Assembly: GCF_000422725.1 (NCBI RefSeq)
Contig: NZ_AUGP01000018.1
Coordinates: 186,001-250,000, forward strand
Direction: 5' to 3'
Length of the DNA: 64,000 bases
DNA from: Flavobacterium subsaxonicum WB 4.1-42 = DSM 21790
GTDB lineage: Bacteria > Bacteroidota > Bacteroidia > Flavobacteriales > Flavobacteriaceae
The notes below the pieces were generated by a model. That model saw only the letters and a list, made by a program, of their open reading frames with translations. It ran no database searches and was not told where the DNA came from. Below are positions 1-10,237 of this stretch, in pieces; the stretch's first letter is position 1; each line of letters starts with the position of its first letter. The position numbers and the translations under genes were made by a program.

Positions 1-1
1 C

Positions 2-208
2 GCAGCCCAGATGGCAGCTGAAGATTGCAGCAAAGTAGCTATTGAAGCTGGTTTGAAGAAAGTAAAAGTTTACGTTAAAGGCCCGGGTAACGGCAGGGAA
101 TCTGCAATAAGGTCTTTACACAATGGAGGAATTGAAGTTACAGAGATTATCGATGTAACGCCTATGCCACACAATGGCTGTCGTCCTCCAAAAAGAAGAA
201 GAGTATAA
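2..208 (+). CDS. rpsK: 30S ribosomal protein S11, C-terminal part
   Basis: This is the last 68 codons of ribosomal protein S11; the 5' end lies before the window and the reading frame is open to base 2. The protein is part of the 30S platform and contacts 16S rRNA near the mRNA exit. The visible part carries the typical S11 C-terminus: [15 protein letters not shown], then the [27 protein letters not shown] ending rich in Arg and Lys. It is followed by rpsD, rpoA and rplQ, the normal end of the alpha operon. Confidence 0.97.
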   Translation, partial: AAQMAAEDCSKVAIEAGLKKVKVYVKGPGNGRESAIRSLHNGGIEVTEIIDVTPMPHNGCRPPKRRRV

Positions 209-226
209 TTAAATAGTATAACCACG

Positions 227-280
227 AACGGGAGTACGGATTATCGGAGGATGAGACCTGAATTCATAATCCCCTGTTCA
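227..280 (+). promoter_or_regulatory. Possible structured leader ahead of rpsD
   Basis: The 85-nt rpsK-rpsD spacer is longer than the other spacers of this operon (20 and 39 nt). GGATTAT at 238-244 can pair with ATAATCC at 266-272, and AACGGG at 227-232 can pair with the adjoining CCCTGTT with one bulge. S4 commonly represses its own operon by binding mRNA, so this may be an S4 binding site. No covariation was checked. Confidence 0.3.
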
Positions 281-293
281 TTAATTTTTAGAA

Positions 294-899
294 ATGGCAA
301 GATATACTGGTCCACAAACTAAAATCGCCCGTAAATTCGGCGAGGCGATCTTCGGAGATGACAAATCTTTCGATAAAAGAAATTACCCACCTGGGCAACA
401 TGGTTTAGCCAAGAAAAGAGGTAAAAAATCTGAATATGCTGTTCAGTTAATGGAGAAGCAAAAAGCTAAGTACTCTTACGGTATTCTTGAAAAACAATTC
501 AGGAACCTGTACGAAAAAGCTGCGGCCACTAAAGGTGTTACCGGCGAAGTACTTTTACAGCTTTGTGAAGCAAGATTAGACAACGTTGTGTTTAGGATGG
601 GTATTGCGCCTTCTCGTAGGGCTGCAAGACAAGTCGTATCTCACAGGCATGTTACAGTAAATGGCGAGTTGGTTAACATTCCATCTTACCACCTTAAGCC
701 CGGCGATAAAGTGGCTGTTCGTGAAAAATCGAAATCTATTGATGTTATAGAGCAATCTTTATCAAATTCTTCTCATGTATATGAGTGGATTACCTGGAAT
801 AACGATACTAAAGAAGGTACTTTTGTTAGCGTACCTGCAAGGATCCAGATACCGGAAAATATCAAAGAACAACTAATCGTTGAGTTGTATAACAAATAA
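294..899 (+). CDS. rpsD: 30S ribosomal protein S4
   Basis: Primary 16S rRNA-binding protein that nucleates assembly of the 30S body. The 201-residue length is normal for bacterial S4. The N-terminus starts [16 protein letters not shown], the conserved YPPGQHG segment is near residue 40, and the S4 RNA-binding domain spans about residues 90-150 ([12 protein letters not shown], then [11 protein letters not shown]). It lacks the N-terminal zinc-binding cysteines found in some S4 proteins. It sits 20 nt before rpoA in the same operon. In other bacteria S4 also acts as a translational repressor of this operon; whether that holds here is not shown. Confidence 0.98.
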   Translation: MARYTGPQTKIARKFGEAIFGDDKSFDKRNYPPGQHGLAKKRGKKSEYAVQLMEKQKAKYSYGILEKQFRNLYEKAAATKGVTGEVLLQLCEARLDNVVFRMGIAPSRRAARQVVSHRHVTVNGELVNIPSYHLKPGDKVAVREKSKSIDVIEQSLSNSSHVYEWITWNNDTKEGTFVSVPARIQIPENIKEQLIVELYNK

Positions 900-919
900 T
901 AATTGACATTAGTCGAAAT

Positions 920-1912
920 ATGGCAATATTTAATTTTCAAAAGCCCGATAAAGTTATCATGATCGATTCTACGGATTTTCAGGGGAAATTTGAGTTCCGT
1001 CCCCTGGAGCCCGGTTATGGATTGACTGTTGGTAACGCACTTAGAAGAGTTTTGCTTTCTTCATTAGAAGGTTATGCAATTACTTCAGTTCGCATTGAAG
1101 GAGTAGACCATGAGTTCTCCACAATACCGGGGGTTGTTGAAGATGTTACAGAAATAATCCTGAACTTAAAACAAGTTCGTTTTAAACGCCAGATAGAGGA
1201 TATCGACAACGAAAGTGTTTCTGTGTCCTTTACAGGAAAAGACCAGCTTACAGCCGGCGATTTCCAAAAGTTTATTTCAGGATTTCAGGTGTTAAACCCT
1301 GAGCTTGTTATCTTTAACATGGACAGCAAAATAAACATTAACCTTGAACTTACTATCGAGAAAGGTAGAGGTTATGTGCCTGCAGAGGAGAACAAGAAGC
1401 AAAACGCAGCTATAGGTACTATTTTTACAGATTCTATCTTTACCCCGGTAAAGAATGTAAAATATACAATAGAAAACTTCCGTGTGGAACAAAAAACAGA
1501 CTATGAAAAGCTGGTTTTTGAAATCATGACAGATGGTTCTATTCATCCTAAAGAAGCGCTTACTGAGGCAGCAAAAACACTGATACACCACTTTATGCTG
1601 TTCTCTGATGAAAGAATAACACTTGAGGCCGATGAAATAGCACAAACAGAATCTTATGACGAAGAGTCGTTGCACATGAGGCAGCTTCTTAAAACCAAAC
1701 TGGTAGACATGGATCTTTCTGTTAGAGCATTAAATTGTTTGAAAGCGGCTGAAGTTGATACATTAGGAGACCTGGTATCGTTTAATAAAAACGACTTAAT
1801 GAAATTCCGTAATTTTGGTAAAAAATCATTGACTGAGCTTGATGAACTTGTTGCCTCTAAAAACTTACACTTTGGAATGGATTTAACGAAATACAAATTA
1901 GATAAAGAATAA
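920..1912 (+). CDS. rpoA: DNA-directed RNA polymerase subunit alpha
   Basis: Alpha subunit of RNA polymerase; its dimer scaffolds beta and beta'. The 330-residue protein has the N-terminal dimerisation domain (residues about 15-230, with the [17 protein letters not shown] motif near residue 35) and the C-terminal domain (about 255-320, [18 protein letters not shown] and [13 protein letters not shown] helix-hairpin-helix motifs), which contacts upstream DNA and activators. It lies between rpsD and rplQ with short spacers, the standard arrangement. Confidence 0.98.
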   Translation: MAIFNFQKPDKVIMIDSTDFQGKFEFRPLEPGYGLTVGNALRRVLLSSLEGYAITSVRIEGVDHEFSTIPGVVEDVTEIILNLKQVRFKRQIEDIDNESVSVSFTGKDQLTAGDFQKFISGFQVLNPELVIFNMDSKININLELTIEKGRGYVPAEENKKQNAAIGTIFTDSIFTPVKNVKYTIENFRVEQKTDYEKLVFEIMTDGSIHPKEALTEAAKTLIHHFMLFSDERITLEADEIAQTESYDEESLHMRQLLKTKLVDMDLSVRALNCLKAAEVDTLGDLVSFNKNDLMKFRNFGKKSLTELDELVASKNLHFGMDLTKYKLDKE

Positions 1913-1951
1913 TCCGTACCGCAAAGGTTTAGGTTTAAATTACAATCAGCA

Positions 1952-2461
1952 ATGAGACACGGAAAAAAAGTAAATCATTTAAGCAGGCAGTCAGGGCATA
2001 GGAAACTTATGCTTGCAAACATGGCCTGCTCTCTTATAGAGCACAAGCGTATTAATACGACTGTGGCTAAAGCTAAAGCGCTTAAACAATATATTGAGCC
2101 TTTAGTTACAAAATCTAAAGCAGATACTACCCACAACAGGCGTATTGTATTTGCTAACCTTCGCGACAAATATGCGGTTACAGAACTTTTTAGGGAAGTA
2201 GCAGCTAAAGTTGGCGATCGTCCGGGTGGATATACCCGTATAATTAAGCTTGGTAACCGTTTAGGTGACAACGCTGATATGGCTATGATCGAACTGGTAG
2301 ATTTTAACGAACTGTACAACGCTACAACTAAAGAAGCTAAGAAAACTACGACACGTCGTAGCCGTACTGCAAAAAAAGCTGATGCTCCTGTAGCAGAAGC
2401 TCCAGCAGCTACCGAAGCTCCTGCTGTTGATACAGAAGAAAATAAAGAAGCTACTGAATAA
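1952..2461 (+). CDS. rplQ: 50S ribosomal protein L17 with acidic/Ala-rich tail
   Basis: Large-subunit protein L17, a 23S rRNA-binding protein near the exit tunnel. The core (residues 1-118) has the family hallmarks [24 protein letters not shown] and [20 protein letters not shown]. At 169 residues it is about 45 longer than the E. coli protein; the extra C-terminal tail (about 122-169) first has Lys/Arg/Thr and then Ala/Pro/Glu. Such tails are common in Bacteroidota L17. It is the last gene of the operon and is followed by a strong terminator at 2488. Confidence 0.97.
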   Translation: MRHGKKVNHLSRQSGHRKLMLANMACSLIEHKRINTTVAKAKALKQYIEPLVTKSKADTTHNRRIVFANLRDKYAVTELFREVAAKVGDRPGGYTRIIKLGNRLGDNADMAMIELVDFNELYNATTKEAKKTTTRRSRTAKKADAPVAEAPAATEAPAVDTEENKEATE

Positions 2462-2487
2462 TCATGCAAAACTGATTTTTCAATACT

Positions 2488-2525
2488 AAAAAAAGGATAA
2501 ACTGTATAGTTTGTCCTTTTTTTTT
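2488..2525 (+). terminator. Rho-independent terminator after rplQ
   Basis: The 16-nt arm 2488-2503 pairs with 2508-2523 around a GTAT loop (one G-U pair). The A-rich base of the stem pairs with the U tract that follows. Confidence 0.9.
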
Positions 2526-2598
2526 GCAATCCTTAATCGTTTTAGGCAAAGGTAAATGCAAAATTTGCCACAGGTTTTCCTATCACGATTTTTTAGAG

Positions 2599-2606
2599 TA
2601 AATTTG
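2599..2606 (+). promoter_or_regulatory. Candidate -7 box of the carA promoter
   Basis: TAAATTTG matches the Bacteroidota consensus TAnnTTTG, 28 nt before the carA start and downstream of the rplQ terminator. No TTG -33 element is seen at the usual 17-23 nt distance. Confidence 0.6.
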
Positions 2607-2633
2607 CACCCAGCACAACAACAAACTACATAA

Positions 2634-3749
2634 ATGAAATATACTAACAGGAACAAGGCAATTCTTCTTTTGGCAGACGGTACTATTTTTTATGGCAAGT
2701 CCATAGGCATAGAAGGTACTGTTTTTGGCGAGGTTTGCTTTAACACAGGCATGACCGGCTACCAGGAAATTTTTACTGACCCATCTTATTTTGGGCAAAT
2801 AATGGTGGCATCTAATGCCCATATTGGTAATTACGGTACTAATGAAGAGGAAGTAGAGGCTGATAAAATAATGATATCGGGCCTTGTTTGTAAAAACTTT
2901 AGCTTTAACCATTCGCGCGTTAACTCTAACGAGAGCTTAAAGCAATATTTTGAAGAACAAAACCTTGTAGCAATATCTGATGTTGATACCAGGGCGCTTG
3001 TAAGCTACATTCGGGATAATGGCGCAATGAATGCTGCCATTTGTACCGAAGAGTGTAATATTGATGAGCTTAAAGCTAAACTGGCGCAGGTGCCGGATAT
3101 GAAAGGCCTTGAGCTATCATCTAAAGTATCGACTAAAGAACCGTATTACATAGGTAACCCGGAGGCTAAATATAAAATATCGGCACTGGATCTTGGTATT
3201 AAAAAGAACATTTTAAGAAATATGGCTAAGAGGGACTGCTACATTAAAGTATTTCCATACGATGCTACTTATGATGAGCTTAAAAGCTTTAACCCTGATG
3301 GATACTTTTTATCTAACGGCCCCGGCGACCCAGATCCGCTTTTAGTGGCACAGGAAACTGCCCGCCAGATATTAGATAAAAACGAGCCTGTTTTTGGTAT
3401 TTGCCTTGGCCACCAGGTTTTAGCCCTGGCTAATGGTATACCAACCTACAAAATGTTTAACGGCCACAGGGGCATTAACCACCCGGTTAAAAACCTGCTT
3501 ACCGGCGAGGGAGAAATTACCTCTCAAAACCATGGTTTTGCCGTAAACAGGGAGGCTTTAGAAAAGCATCCTGATTTTGAAATTACGCATGTGCATGTTA
3601 ACGACGGTACTGTTGCCGGTATGCGAATGAAAAACAAAAACTGTTTTTCTGTACAATACCACCCGGAGGCAAGCCCGGGCCCGCACGATGCATCTTACCT
3701 TTTTGACCAGTTTATATCGAACATAGAAAACGGTAAACACAGCAATTAA
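2634..3749 (+). CDS. carA: Carbamoyl-phosphate synthase small chain
   Basis: Glutamine amidotransferase subunit of carbamoyl-phosphate synthase. It hydrolyses glutamine and passes ammonia to the large subunit for arginine and pyrimidine synthesis. The N-terminal small-chain domain covers about residues 1-150 (GTVFGEVCFNTGMTGYQEIFTDPSY). The class I amidotransferase domain covers about 185-365, with SNGPGDPDP, the nucleophile Cys257 in GICLGHQ, and the His/Glu pair in QYHPE. The length of 371 is normal. carB is not adjacent: enolase follows after 35 nt, so the large subunit must be encoded elsewhere. Confidence 0.97.
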   Translation: MKYTNRNKAILLLADGTIFYGKSIGIEGTVFGEVCFNTGMTGYQEIFTDPSYFGQIMVASNAHIGNYGTNEEEVEADKIMISGLVCKNFSFNHSRVNSNESLKQYFEEQNLVAISDVDTRALVSYIRDNGAMNAAICTEECNIDELKAKLAQVPDMKGLELSSKVSTKEPYYIGNPEAKYKISALDLGIKKNILRNMAKRDCYIKVFPYDATYDELKSFNPDGYFLSNGPGDPDPLLVAQETARQILDKNEPVFGICLGHQVLALANGIPTYKMFNGHRGINHPVKNLLTGEGEITSQNHGFAVNREALEKHPDFEITHVHVNDGTVAGMRMKNKNCFSVQYHPEASPGPHDASYLFDQFISNIENGKHSN

Positions 3750-3754
3750 TTTAA

Positions 3755-5080
<1,326 letters not shown>

Positions 5081-5102
5081 TCTGGATCTTTTTTAGATAC
5101 CT

Positions 5103-5130
5103 AAGGGCTGCCGATTGGCAGCCTTTTTTT
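5103..5130 (+). terminator. Rho-independent terminator after eno
   Basis: GGCTGCC (5106-5112), loop GATT, GGCAGCC (5117-5123), then seven T residues. Confidence 0.93.
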
Positions 5131-5209
5131 GTTATAAAGATTTTAGAAGTGTAGATGCGTGTTATGGAATTACCTGTAAAATAGGGTGGCGGTTATCAAT
5201 TTGCTATCG

Positions 5210-5239
5210 AATTCTAAATAACAGGCTTCAAATTCTAAA
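5210..5239 (+). promoter_or_regulatory. Direct-repeat operator, candidate LytTR site 1
   Basis: AATTCTAAA occurs at 5210-5218 and again at 5231-5239, a 21-bp period with a 12-bp spacer. This is the geometry of LytTR-family regulator sites: 9-bp direct repeats two helical turns apart. A related pair is placed the same way before the gene at 8130. A weaker third copy (AACTCTAAA) lies at 5257-5265. The regulator is probably the LytTR protein encoded at 7270, which would make this autoregulation. Confidence 0.72.
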
Positions 5240-5268
5240 CAGCCCCTGATTTATCCAACTCTAAACAA

Positions 5269-5276
5269 TACATTTG
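5269..5276 (+). promoter_or_regulatory. -7 box of the kinase/regulator operon
   Basis: TACATTTG fits TAnnTTTG. It begins 29 nt after the second operator repeat and 29 nt before the ATG at 5298. A TTG start codon at 5274 would fall inside this box, which argues for the ATG. Confidence 0.68.
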
Positions 5277-5297
5277 TTATTGATTAAGAAACTGCTT

Positions 5298-7268
5298 ATG
5301 AAGCTTTTAAAATTGTTGCCGGTACTTTTACTTTTCGTCTGTTGGCCGGTATTATCGCAGGATAAGGTGTTGGATAGCCTAAATGCCAGGCTTAGTACCG
5401 GCATTAAAGGTGCCGAAAAGGTGGAGACCCTTATTGCTATTGCCAACATGTACGAAAGCGAACCTGATAAAATGCTGAAGTTTGCTAAAAAAGCCCTTGA
5501 TGCTTCTGTAGATGCTAAACTGAATGATAAAAAAGCTGATTCCTGGCTTACTATTGGCAATGCTAATATTTTGCTGAGCCATTATACTAAAGCGCTTAAA
5601 AGTTTTAATAACTCTCAGGTGCTGTATGAAGATTTACTGAAGGCTTCGGGCAAAATGGCTACAGATGATATTAGAATAGGGCTGGCAAATGCTTACGGCT
5701 GTATTGGCATTGTTTGTTCTGAACAAAATAATTATGCCAAGGCGCTGGAGTATTACTTTAAGTCGTTAAAGCTTTATGAAGCCACTAACCAACAAGATGT
5801 TGCGGCTATTATATACAACAACATTGGCAATGTATACGAGGCGCAAAAAGATTATACAAAAGCCCTTGAATACTTTAATAAGGCACTGTGGATTCAGAAA
5901 AAACTGGACGATGGCTCTACTGCAACAACCATTACAAACATAGGTAAAACATATCTTGCAAAAAACGATGATGATAAGGCTTTAGAATCGTTTACCGAAG
6001 CAGAGTTACAATTTAAAGAGCACGAAAACAGCCGTGGCCTTGCAGAGCTTTACAATAACATCGGTAATTATTATAAAAAGAAAAATAATTATGCCGCTGC
6101 CGAAAAGAGTTATCAGCAGGCGCTAAGCATTTTTAACCAGACGGGAGAAAAGTATGGTGCATCGGCGTCATTGGGCTATTTAGGAACTATCTACGCGCTT
6201 CAGAATAAAGATAAAGAGGCTATTAAGTATTTAGAGCAATCATCGGCCTTAGCCGAAAAAATAGGGGTACCGGAGCAGGTAAAAGAGTCGGAAAAAGCCC
6301 TTAGCGATATTTACGAGCGTATGGGCAATACTAAAGCTGCCCTAAAGCATTACAAAAAGTACAGCGCCGCTAAAGAGACCACTGCCAATATAGATAATAT
6401 TAAAAGTATGGTGCGCGAAGAACTTAACTACGAGTTTGAGCGTAAAGCATCTCTCCAACGTGTAGAGAACGAAAAAAAGCAGGTTTTGTTTGATGAACAG
6501 GCCAAGAGGCATACTCAGCAAATGATTTTTACGGGTCTATCGGCATTGTTGCTGTTTGGTATAGCTTTTTTGGTATACAGCAGGGTACAGTTAAAAAAAA
6601 GGCTGACTCTGCAAAGAGACCTGGCTGAGTATGAGCAAAAAGCACTGCACCTGCAAATGAATCCGCATTTTGTGTTTAATTGCCTGGGGTCTATCTCCAG
6701 CTTTATTGTACAAAATGGTACTGATTCTGCTATAAAATATCTTTCTAAATTCTCTAAGCTTATGAGGCTTACGCTGGAGTATTCTAAAGAATCGCTTATA
6801 CCAATAGATAAAGAAATAGAAAGCCTGCAGAATTATCTTGAACTGGAGCAGCTGCGTTTTAACCGCATGTTTGAATTTAGTATTACAAAACACCCGGATA
6901 TTGAAGATGATATGGCTATACCACCATTACTGCTTCAGCCATTTGTAGAAAATGCCATAATTCACGGCATTGTTCCTAAAAAAGAAAAAGGCAATATTTA
7001 TGTAAATTTCGGCCTTGAAAATGATAAACTGGTTTGTACCGTTACTGATGATGGTATTGGTATAAACCGTTCCAGAAAATTAAAAGAAAACTCGGTTACG
7101 GTGCATAAATCTATGGCGCTGGAAATTACCAGGAAAAGGCTGGAGGTTATTCAGGCGGTAACATCAAGGCCGGCGCAAGTAGAAATAAAAGAAACAAAAA
7201 ATACCGAAGGATTTCCGTCGGGAACCAGGATTATATTAAATTTACCGGTGCAATACGCTACAAACTAA
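5298..7268 (+). CDS. TPR-repeat sensor histidine kinase (LytS/YehU type)
   Basis: Membrane sensor kinase, 656 residues from the ATG chosen here; a TTG 24 nt upstream overlaps the -7 box. A signal peptide (MKLLKLLPVLLLFVCWPVLSQ) is followed by a periplasmic array of tetratricopeptide repeats (about residues 30-370, e.g. AIIYNNIGNVYEAQKDYTKALEYF). A short coiled stretch and one membrane helix (about 410-430) come next. The cytoplasmic part is a His_kinase (PF06580-type) domain with phospho-acceptor His457 in QMNPHFVFN, the N box in QPFVENAIIHG and the G box DDGIGI. It is one base upstream of its response regulator. The TPR array suggests that it senses a protein or peptide, but the ligand is unknown. 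Confidence 0.93.
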   Translation: MKLLKLLPVLLLFVCWPVLSQDKVLDSLNARLSTGIKGAEKVETLIAIANMYESEPDKMLKFAKKALDASVDAKLNDKKADSWLTIGNANILLSHYTKALKSFNNSQVLYEDLLKASGKMATDDIRIGLANAYGCIGIVCSEQNNYAKALEYYFKSLKLYEATNQQDVAAIIYNNIGNVYEAQKDYTKALEYFNKALWIQKKLDDGSTATTITNIGKTYLAKNDDDKALESFTEAELQFKEHENSRGLAELYNNIGNYYKKKNNYAAAEKSYQQALSIFNQTGEKYGASASLGYLGTIYALQNKDKEAIKYLEQSSALAEKIGVPEQVKESEKALSDIYERMGNTKAALKHYKKYSAAKETTANIDNIKSMVREELNYEFERKASLQRVENEKKQVLFDEQAKRHTQQMIFTGLSALLLFGIAFLVYSRVQLKKRLTLQRDLAEYEQKALHLQMNPHFVFNCLGSISSFIVQNGTDSAIKYLSKFSKLMRLTLEYSKESLIPIDKEIESLQNYLELEQLRFNRMFEFSITKHPDIEDDMAIPPLLLQPFVENAIIHGIVPKKEKGNIYVNFGLENDKLVCTVTDDGIGINRSRKLKENSVTVHKSMALEITRKRLEVIQAVTSRPAQVEIKETKNTEGFPSGTRIILNLPVQYATN

Positions 7269-7269
7269 T

Positions 7270-8031
7270 ATGATAACAGCATTACTAATAGACGACGACA
7301 GCAATCTGCGTAATGGTATGAAGGGGCTTTTAAGTATGTATGCCCCCAATATTAATATACTGGGCGAGGCAGATAGTGTTAAGGGTGGTATTACCGCCAT
7401 TGCAGAGCACAGGCCTGATGTAGTTTTTTTAGACATTCAGCTGGGCGATGGTACCGGCTTTGATATTTTAGAGCAGCTGGCTCAAAAGCAGGGCAAACTT
7501 ACATTTCATGTGGTGTTTATAACCGCGCATGAAGAGTATGCTGTAAAGGCCTTTAGGTTTAGCGCGCTCGATTATTTGCTTAAGCCTGTAGATCCGGAAG
7601 ATTTGCGCAAGGTGGTAGATAAAATTACAAAAGTACTGGCTAATAACGATAGTTATGCGCATATAGATTTGCTGTTAGAGAACATTCGTAAGAAAGTAGA
7701 TAAGTTTAAGCGTATAGCCCTGTCAACGTCAGATGGGATACACTTGTTTGAAGTAAGCGATATTATACGGCTGGAATCTCAGGATAATTACACTAAGTTT
7801 TATATTAAAGACAATAAACCGGTGCTTATTGCCAAAACATTAAAGGAGTACGAAGACTTACTATCAGAACAGGGTTTTGAGCGCATACACCAGTCGCACC
7901 TTATAAATTTGGCTTATTTAAAATCGTACATAAAAAAAGATGGAGGCTATGCTGTAATGGCCGATAATAGCCATTTGCCTATATCGCAAAGAAAAAGAGA
8001 GCGTTTGCAGGAGCTTTTAAAATCGCTTTAA
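7270..8031 (+). CDS. LytTR-family response regulator
   Basis: DNA-binding partner of the kinase at 5298. Residues 1-125 form the receiver domain, with acidic residues DDD at 8-10, the phospho-acceptor Asp55 in VVFLDIQLGDG, and the conserved Lys in LLKPVDPEDL. Residues about 150-253 form a LytTR domain (DIIRLESQDNYTKFYI and ERIHQSHLINLAYLKSY). The length of 253 is typical. LytTR proteins bind pairs of 9-bp direct repeats; matching pairs are found upstream of this operon and directly downstream of this gene. The predicted targets are therefore its own operon and the surface protein at 8130. Confidence 0.95.
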   Translation: MITALLIDDDSNLRNGMKGLLSMYAPNINILGEADSVKGGITAIAEHRPDVVFLDIQLGDGTGFDILEQLAQKQGKLTFHVVFITAHEEYAVKAFRFSALDYLLKPVDPEDLRKVVDKITKVLANNDSYAHIDLLLENIRKKVDKFKRIALSTSDGIHLFEVSDIIRLESQDNYTKFYIKDNKPVLIAKTLKEYEDLLSEQGFERIHQSHLINLAYLKSYIKKDGGYAVMADNSHLPISQRKRERLQELLKSL

Positions 8032-8035
8032 TGCG

Positions 8036-8065
8036 AATTCTAAGTCAACCCTGTCAAATTCTAAG
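8036..8065 (+). promoter_or_regulatory. Direct-repeat operator, candidate LytTR site 2
   Basis: AATTCTAAG occurs at 8036-8044 and 8057-8065, again with a 21-bp period. It differs from site 1 only at the last base of each repeat. The gap from the second repeat to the -7 box is 29 nt, identical to site 1. Confidence 0.72.
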
Positions 8066-8094
8066 TCATTTAACAATTTTATCAAATATTTAAT

Positions 8095-8102
8095 TAGATT
8101 TG
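8095..8102 (+). promoter_or_regulatory. -7 box of the surface-protein promoter
   Basis: TAGATTTG fits TAnnTTTG, 27 nt before the ATG at 8130. The upstream TTG start codon at 8100 lies inside this element and is rejected. Confidence 0.68.
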
Positions 8103-8129
8103 AACTTTTTAACCGAGGGAATACTGACT

Positions 8130-10079
8130 ATGAAAACTACCATGTTTTGCTTCTTTTTACTTTTTACTGCATTAGCGGGAGCACAGGTTGTAACTATTCC
8201 TGACGCAAATTTTAAGGCAAAATTACTATCGGCTACAACATCTAACAATGTGGCAAGGGATGAGTACGGAAATTCTATTGTAATAGATGTTAACGGAGAT
8301 AATAACATACAGCAAACCGAAGCACTTTTGGTGTACAAACTTAAAGTAGAAGAGGCTGCAATTTCGTCGTTAGAAGGGGTGCAGTTTTTTAATAGTTTGC
8401 GCGAACTTGAGTGTAACGAAAATAACCTTACGGTTTTAAATGTATCCGGGCTTGATTATTTAGAAGCAGTAGAATGTGCAGACAATCAGTTAACAGAACT
8501 GGATTTTTCTGAAAATCCTTCGCTTACAGAATTAATATGCAGCAATAATAACCTTACATATATTAACCTGAAAAATGGGGCACTGCACTCTGCTGCAACC
8601 ACAGGTATTAATGAGTGGAATAACAATCCGCTTGCGTTTGTTTGTACAGACGAAGGCGAAGCAGCTATTGTAAACACTATTGCCGCTGCCAGCGGTTTAA
8701 CAGATGTTAATACTAATGGGTATTGCAGCTTTACACCCGGTGGTGCCTATAACACCATAACAGGATCTGTAATTTTTGATGCCGATGCCGATGGCTGCGA
8801 TACAACCGATGTCCCACAAAGGTTTATGAAAGTACATTCTACCGATGGTACGCAATCATGCATCACGTTTACCAGTGCAACGGGCAACTATAAATTTTAT
8901 CCATACACGGGTACATATACAGTTACACCTGAGTTTGAAAATAATTACTTTACGGCAACACCTGCATCGGCCACAGCTGCATTTATGTTATTAGATAACT
9001 CTGTGCAAACCCATAACTTTTGTGTTACTGCCACACCCACAGCCTACAGCGATGTAGAAATAGTAATGGTACCGATAGTACACGCTGTGCCGGGCGAAAT
9101 GGCCAGCTACAAAATGGTGTATAAAAATAAAGGTAACCAGGTAGTTTCGGGTGCGGTTAGCTGCACATGGAATACAGCACTTTTTAACAACGTTAACACT
9201 ATACCTGCTGCGGATTACGCCGGTATCTCTTTGTACTCATGGAATTATACCAACCTTAAACCGTTTGAAAGCAGGGAGATAATAATTAACCTTAATGTAA
9301 ATGGTTCGTCAAACAATCCGCCGGTTAATACGGGCGATGTTATAAGTTTTACGGCTATGGCTCCGGTAGGTACAGATGCCTTGCCGGCAGATAATAATTT
9401 TGTATTTAACCAAACGGTAGTGTCTGCTACAAACCCTAACAATATTACCTGTATAGAAGGCGAAACACAGGCAACATCAGATATTGGAGATTACCTGCAT
9501 TATGTAATTAATTTTAAAAACACGGGTACGTCAACGGTTCAAAACATTGTAATTACCTATCCGGTAGACCAGGATGATTTTGATATTAACACGCTGGAAC
9601 TACTTAATAGCTCATTACCGGTAACAGCAACTATAACAGGTAATAATGCCGAATTTGTTTTTCCAAATGCCAACCTTATGCAAGGCAAACATGGCAATCT
9701 TTTAATTAAGGTAAAAACCAAATCTACTATAACACAGGGTACCCATGTAGCGTCGAGGGCAAATATTTATTATGATTATCAGCAGCCTTTAGAAACTAAC
9801 CTTGCTACCACCGTTTTTGGCGAGTTAAGCACCGGCAATTTTGAGGTTGATGCATCTGTAAAAGTATATCCTAATCCTGCAAAAGATACTGTTATTATTA
9901 GTGCTGATACAGCCATAACGTCTATAGAAATATATGATATTCAGGGCAGGTTGCTACAGACTGATATGCCTGATAATAATTCGACTACATTGAATATAGC
10001 TAATAGGGCAACCGGAATTTACTTTGTAAAAATTACTACCACAAATGGCAGTAAAATAGAGAAGATAATCAAGCAATAA
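8130..10079 (+). CDS. Leucine-rich T9SS surface protein A
   Basis: Secreted or surface-attached protein of 649 residues. A signal peptide (MKTTMFCFFLLFTALAGAQ) is followed by VTIPDANFKAKLL, an EF-hand-like acidic loop (DVNGDNNIQQTEA, about residues 55-67), and short leucine-rich repeats (about 75-145, with the NNLTVLNVSGL pattern). Next comes a domain beginning ITGSVIFDADADGC and a beta-rich DUF11-like part with DPNN-type motif. The C-terminus (about 575-649) is a type IX secretion type A sorting domain (VYPNPAKD, IYDIQGRLL, GIYFVKI). It is a paralogue of the next gene. The promoter carries LytTR-type repeats, so the kinase/regulator pair upstream probably controls it. The function of the leucine-rich part (adhesion or binding) is inferred only. 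Confidence 0.88.
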   Translation: MKTTMFCFFLLFTALAGAQVVTIPDANFKAKLLSATTSNNVARDEYGNSIVIDVNGDNNIQQTEALLVYKLKVEEAAISSLEGVQFFNSLRELECNENNLTVLNVSGLDYLEAVECADNQLTELDFSENPSLTELICSNNNLTYINLKNGALHSAATTGINEWNNNPLAFVCTDEGEAAIVNTIAAASGLTDVNTNGYCSFTPGGAYNTITGSVIFDADADGCDTTDVPQRFMKVHSTDGTQSCITFTSATGNYKFYPYTGTYTVTPEFENNYFTATPASATAAFMLLDNSVQTHNFCVTATPTAYSDVEIVMVPIVHAVPGEMASYKMVYKNKGNQVVSGAVSCTWNTALFNNVNTIPAADYAGISLYSWNYTNLKPFESREIIINLNVNGSSNNPPVNTGDVISFTAMAPVGTDALPADNNFVFNQTVVSATNPNNITCIEGETQATSDIGDYLHYVINFKNTGTSTVQNIVITYPVDQDDFDINTLELLNSSLPVTATITGNNAEFVFPNANLMQGKHGNLLIKVKTKSTITQGTHVASRANIYYDYQQPLETNLATTVFGELSTGNFEVDASVKVYPNPAKDTVIISADTAITSIEIYDIQGRLLQTDMPDNNSTTLNIANRATGIYFVKITTTNGSKIEKIIKQ

Positions 10080-10106
10080 GTTTTAATTTTTTATTTAAAT
10101 AGTTTT

Positions 10107-10132
10107 AAGCCGCGCAATTGCGCGGCTTTTTT
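10107..10132 (+). terminator. Rho-independent terminator after surface protein A
   Basis: A perfect 22-bp palindrome (10107-10128, core CCGCGCAATTGCGCGG) is followed by a T run. Confidence 0.92.
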
Positions 10133-10237
10133 ATTTGTTAAAAATGTAAGATTTTAATTAGGGGATTTTGTTTTTAGATTGTTTTATAATAGCAAGGCCT
10201 TTGCATTACTAATAAATAGCCAAATACTAATTAAAAC

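Noticed and set aside
1975..2529. 184-codon minus-strand frame across rplQ
   Set aside because: It is a shadow of rplQ on the opposite strand, with no family resemblance.
5274..5297. TTG start of the sensor kinase
   Set aside because: The TTG is part of the -7 box TACATTTG; the ATG at 5298 gives a proper signal peptide.
8100..8129. TTG start of the first leucine-rich protein
   Set aside because: It lies in the -7 box TAGATTTG; the ATG at 8130 begins the signal peptide.
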